A DNA stretch of 6,757 bases from Desulfobacteria bacterium (lineage in GTDB: Bacteria > Desulfobacterota > Desulfobacteria > Desulfobacterales > C00003060), in assembly GCA_030145035.1 (NCBI GenBank), contig JAQYWL010000468.1, forward strand, positions 1 through 6,757. Direction: 5' to 3'. Shown here piece by piece: positions 5,757 through 6,757 of this stretch (within the stretch, counting starts at the first letter, position 1; every line of letters begins with the position of its first letter). Both the position numbers and the translations under genes were made by a program. The notes below the pieces were generated by a model, which saw only the letters and a list, made by a program, of their open reading frames with translations, was not told the DNA's origin and ran no database searches.

Positions 5757-5930
5757 TTATTCTGCGCCCTCTTTCAGTCTCTCGACGTTTCCCACGGCTG
5801 ACCCCGGATTGTCAGCGTGATCGGCCTGATTCTTCTTGCCCTGCCGCCGTGCCGTTTTTTCCTGAGCCTTTCGTTTGCGTTTGGTCTCCTTCTGCCACTT
5901 CTTGAAGCTATGTGGACTGCGCTTTGCCAT
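5757..5930 (-). CDS. Small, highly basic hypothetical protein (57 aa)
   Basis: The 57-residue protein starts MAKRSPHSFKKWQKETKR, and its first 40 residues are dominated by Lys, Arg and Gln with almost no hydrophobic core; the tail (NPGSAVGNVERLKEGAE) is more acidic. The composition suggests a nucleic-acid-binding or disordered protein, possibly a short helix. I recall similar small Lys-rich proteins being widespread in delta-proteobacterial genomes, but I do not know a function. The ATG at 5930 is preceded by AAGGAGAG (5940-5933), which fixes the start; an in-frame ATG at 6002 would add an implausible 24-residue extension. A small hairpin (CCGCT 5948-5952, AGCGG 5958-5962) lies just before the ribosome binding site. 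The gene follows the cold-shock gene on the same strand but beyond its terminator, so it probably has its own promoter. Confidence 0.75.
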   Translation of the reverse strand: MAKRSPHSFKKWQKETKRKRKAQEKTARRQGKKNQADHADNPGSAVGNVERLKEGAE

Positions 5931-6037
5931 AACTCTCCTTTCTCCAGCCGCTGCGGGAGCGGTTACCATGGCGTCGGCTGTCACAGTGAGCGGACTTTGC
6001 ATTCGATTTGCCAGTCGCTACAATTCACCGATTGATC

Positions 6038-6078
6038 AAAACAAGAAAGGGCACTCCATCTGAATCGATGGAACGCCC
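6038..6078 (-). terminator. Intrinsic terminator of the cold-shock gene
   Basis: On the minus strand GGGCGTTCCATC (6078-6067) pairs with GATGGAGTGCCC (6060-6049) through 12 continuous base pairs, two of them G-U, closing a 6-nt loop. TTTCTTGTTTT follows directly. It lies 22 bp after the stop of the cold-shock gene. The plus-strand side lacks a T-run, so it should work in one direction only. Confidence 0.9.
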
Positions 6079-6100
6079 TGTTTCGGGTTCGAAAACCAAC

Positions 6101-6301
6101 CTAAACCACAGTTACGTTCGCTGCAGCAGGACCTTTTTGGCCCTGCTCGACATCAAAGGTTACGCTGTCGCCTTCATTGAGAGATTTGAAACCGGTTGCG
6201 TTGATCCCTGAATGATGAACGAATACATCCGGGCCATCTTCCTGCTCAATGAAGCCAAAGCCTTTGCTATCATTAAACCACTTCACAATTCCATTGGCCA
6301 T
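6101..6301 (-). CDS. csp: Cold-shock domain protein (CspA family)
   Basis: A single cold-shock domain of 66 aa, the usual family length, that forms a five-stranded beta barrel and binds single-stranded RNA or DNA as an RNA chaperone in the cytoplasm. The two RNA-binding motifs are intact: RNP1 as KGFGFIEQ (13-20) and RNP2 as DVFVHHS (25-31), with the aromatic set Trp8, Phe15, Phe17, Phe27 and His30. It ends GPAAANVTVV as usual. The ATG at 6301 is preceded by GGAGGGTGTCACA, a good ribosome binding site. An intrinsic terminator follows 22 bp after the stop. Upstream is a leader with a 37-codon ORF and competing hairpins, which would suit post-transcriptional cold control. Which csp paralogue it is cannot be decided from one window. 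Confidence 0.96.
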   Translation of the reverse strand: MANGIVKWFNDSKGFGFIEQEDGPDVFVHHSGINATGFKSLNEGDSVTFDVEQGQKGPAAANVTVV

Positions 6302-6316
6302 TGTGACACCCTCCTT

Positions 6317-6430
6317 TCAAAAAAAATTCTCATAGTCCCAAACTTCAGGTTGCCACTCTTGACAAATGGATCTTCCCTCAGAACGAAACCGGGCCGCCAA
6401 TAAAGACGGCCCTTTATTGATTATTTTCAT
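6317..6430 (-). CDS. Possible 37-aa leader peptide upstream of the cold-shock gene
   Basis: An ORF begins ATG AAA ATA ATC (MKIINKGPSLLAARF) and ends YENFF at a TGA at 6319-6317. GAGGAG lies 9 nt before the ATG (6445-6440), and the TGA sits only 2 nt before the csp ribosome binding site, so translation could be coupled to csp. I do not recognise the peptide; it has two Trp and one Cys and no membrane segment. It may be a real small protein, a regulatory leader peptide, or a chance ORF in the long 5' leader typical of cold-shock mRNAs. It contains the competing stems at 6391-6418. Confidence 0.4.
   Translation of the reverse strand: MKIINKGPSLLAARFRSEGRSICQEWQPEVWDYENFF
6391..6418 (-). promoter_or_regulatory. 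Two competing stems in the cold-shock gene leader
   Basis: In the minus-strand RNA, AAUAAAG (6418-6412) can pair with CUUUAUU (6405-6399), 7 bp. GGGCCG (6412-6407) can pair with CGGCCC (6396-6391), 6 bp. The arms interleave and share base 6412, so the stems compete or form a strained pseudoknot. One stem is A/U-rich and the other all G/C, an arrangement that could respond to temperature. On the plus strand the GC stem is followed by TTTATTGATTATTTT, so it could also be an antisense-direction terminator. Confidence 0.35.
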
Positions 6431-6757
6431 AATAACCCACTCCTCAGAGGAAATCAAATCATTTCTGTTGATTCAGGGTTGCCAGAAGGCGGGCTTGCCA
6501 AAAGTTGGGCCAATTCATTGACAAAACTTATGATTTCCGTTACACATCCTCACTCCAACCTCGCCAGAAAAATCTTCTGATCTCATTAGGATATCTGCAC
6601 TCTCAACAGCCTGGAGATAAACTGGGGACATCCTTTAGTCTTCCAGTTTTAATCCACAGATTTCGCAGATTACACGGATTACTCTAATCACTTGAAGGGC
6701 GATGCGAAATCTGTAGGGTTTAATTCCCCGCAGCTTGCCGCGATAGAAAAGATAAAA
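6431..6757. other. Region upstream of the cold-shock gene: repeats, no gene seen
   Basis: No open frame here has a ribosome binding site or a recognisable product on either strand. The region must carry the csp promoter, but I found only weak matches on the minus strand (CTGGCA, 16 nt, AATGAT ending near 6450). The right part holds the repeat described at 6649-6723. Confidence 0.5.
6649..6723. repeat. Degenerate 9-mer repeat within an inverted repeat
   Basis: Plus-strand positions 6655-6681 are three tandem 9-mers: cacagattt, cgcagatta, cacggatta. The left part (6649-6667) is repeated inverted at 6703-6723: tgcgaaatctgt matches over 12 perfect bases, followed by a looser G/T-rich match ending ttaa. 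A nested GATTA-CTC-TAATC hairpin (6677-6689) sits in the spacer. The 9-mer motif (AATCCGTGTAATCTG on the minus strand) resembles dispersed intergenic repeats that I recall from environmental bacterial genomes. Confidence 0.6.

Noticed and set aside
5931..6002. 24-residue N-terminal extension of the basic 57-aa protein
   Set aside because: The extension spans the ribosome binding site and a hairpin, and its composition is unlike the rest; the ATG at 5930 fits better.
6082..6099. tRNA T-arm-like GGTTCGAAAACC, possible attachment-site remnant
   Set aside because: The 5-bp T stem does not pair around the TTCGAAA loop, and no acceptor stem or CCA end is present; on the minus strand it is just a short UUCG-loop hairpin after csp.
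6391..6430. Plus-strand intrinsic terminator (GGGCCG stem followed by T-rich sequence)
   Set aside because: There is no plus-strand gene upstream for it to end, so it is kept only as an alternative reading of the csp leader stems.
1..6757. Novel defence system, CRISPR array, prophage or transposon
   Set aside because: No spaced repeat array, nuclease, integrase, transposase or phage gene is recognisable; the only toxin-antitoxin trace is the truncated AbrB fragment.

Overview
The window looks like a stretch of chromosome from a Gram-negative bacterium of moderate GC content. Gene content and protein style best fit Desulfobacterota (the former Deltaproteobacteria): a long RtcB, a fused membrane spermidine-synthase-like protein, an exported isoaspartyl methyltransferase, a small very basic protein and a single-domain cold-shock protein. 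This assignment is inference from protein style; no rRNA or marker phylogeny is available here.

Layout, left to right. (1) On the minus strand, rtcB (1937 to 489) is followed after 35 bp by era (start at 453, running off the left edge), a likely two-gene RNA-metabolism operon. (2) A noncoding gap of about 255 bp separates rtcB from a divergent plus-strand gene (2194-4743) for a large polytopic membrane protein with a central spermidine-synthase/methyltransferase-like domain. This gene carries two identical 34-bp arrays of the heptamer AAAATCC, one at its extreme 5' end and one in a membrane-loop region. (3) Its 3' end overlaps by 51 bp, tail to tail, an exported protein-L-isoaspartate methyltransferase gene (pcm, minus strand, 5433 to 4693). 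(4) Behind pcm lies a graveyard of small pieces: a truncated SpoVT/AbrB-type antitoxin (5565 to 5470) with an excellent ribosome binding site, then a decayed second pcm fragment (5697 to 5635). (5) Next, still on the minus strand, come a 57-aa basic protein (5930 to 5757), a strong intrinsic terminator, a cold-shock protein (6301 to 6101) and, just upstream of it, a 37-codon possible leader ORF with competing RNA stems. (6) The right-hand 320 bp has no recognisable gene but contains a degenerate 9-mer repeat forming part of an inverted repeat.

Functional themes are RNA repair and ribosome maturation (RtcB, Era), protein repair (Pcm) and cold/RNA chaperoning (Csp). The most notable connection is rtcB with era: both proteins are known in other bacteria to act at the 3' end of 16S rRNA. 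I see no phage, CRISPR, insertion sequence, rRNA or tRNA. Most of the window is ordinary core or accessory chromosome, and the unusual signals are the heptamer arrays inside a gene, the pcm and AbrB remnants, and the leader of the cold-shock gene.
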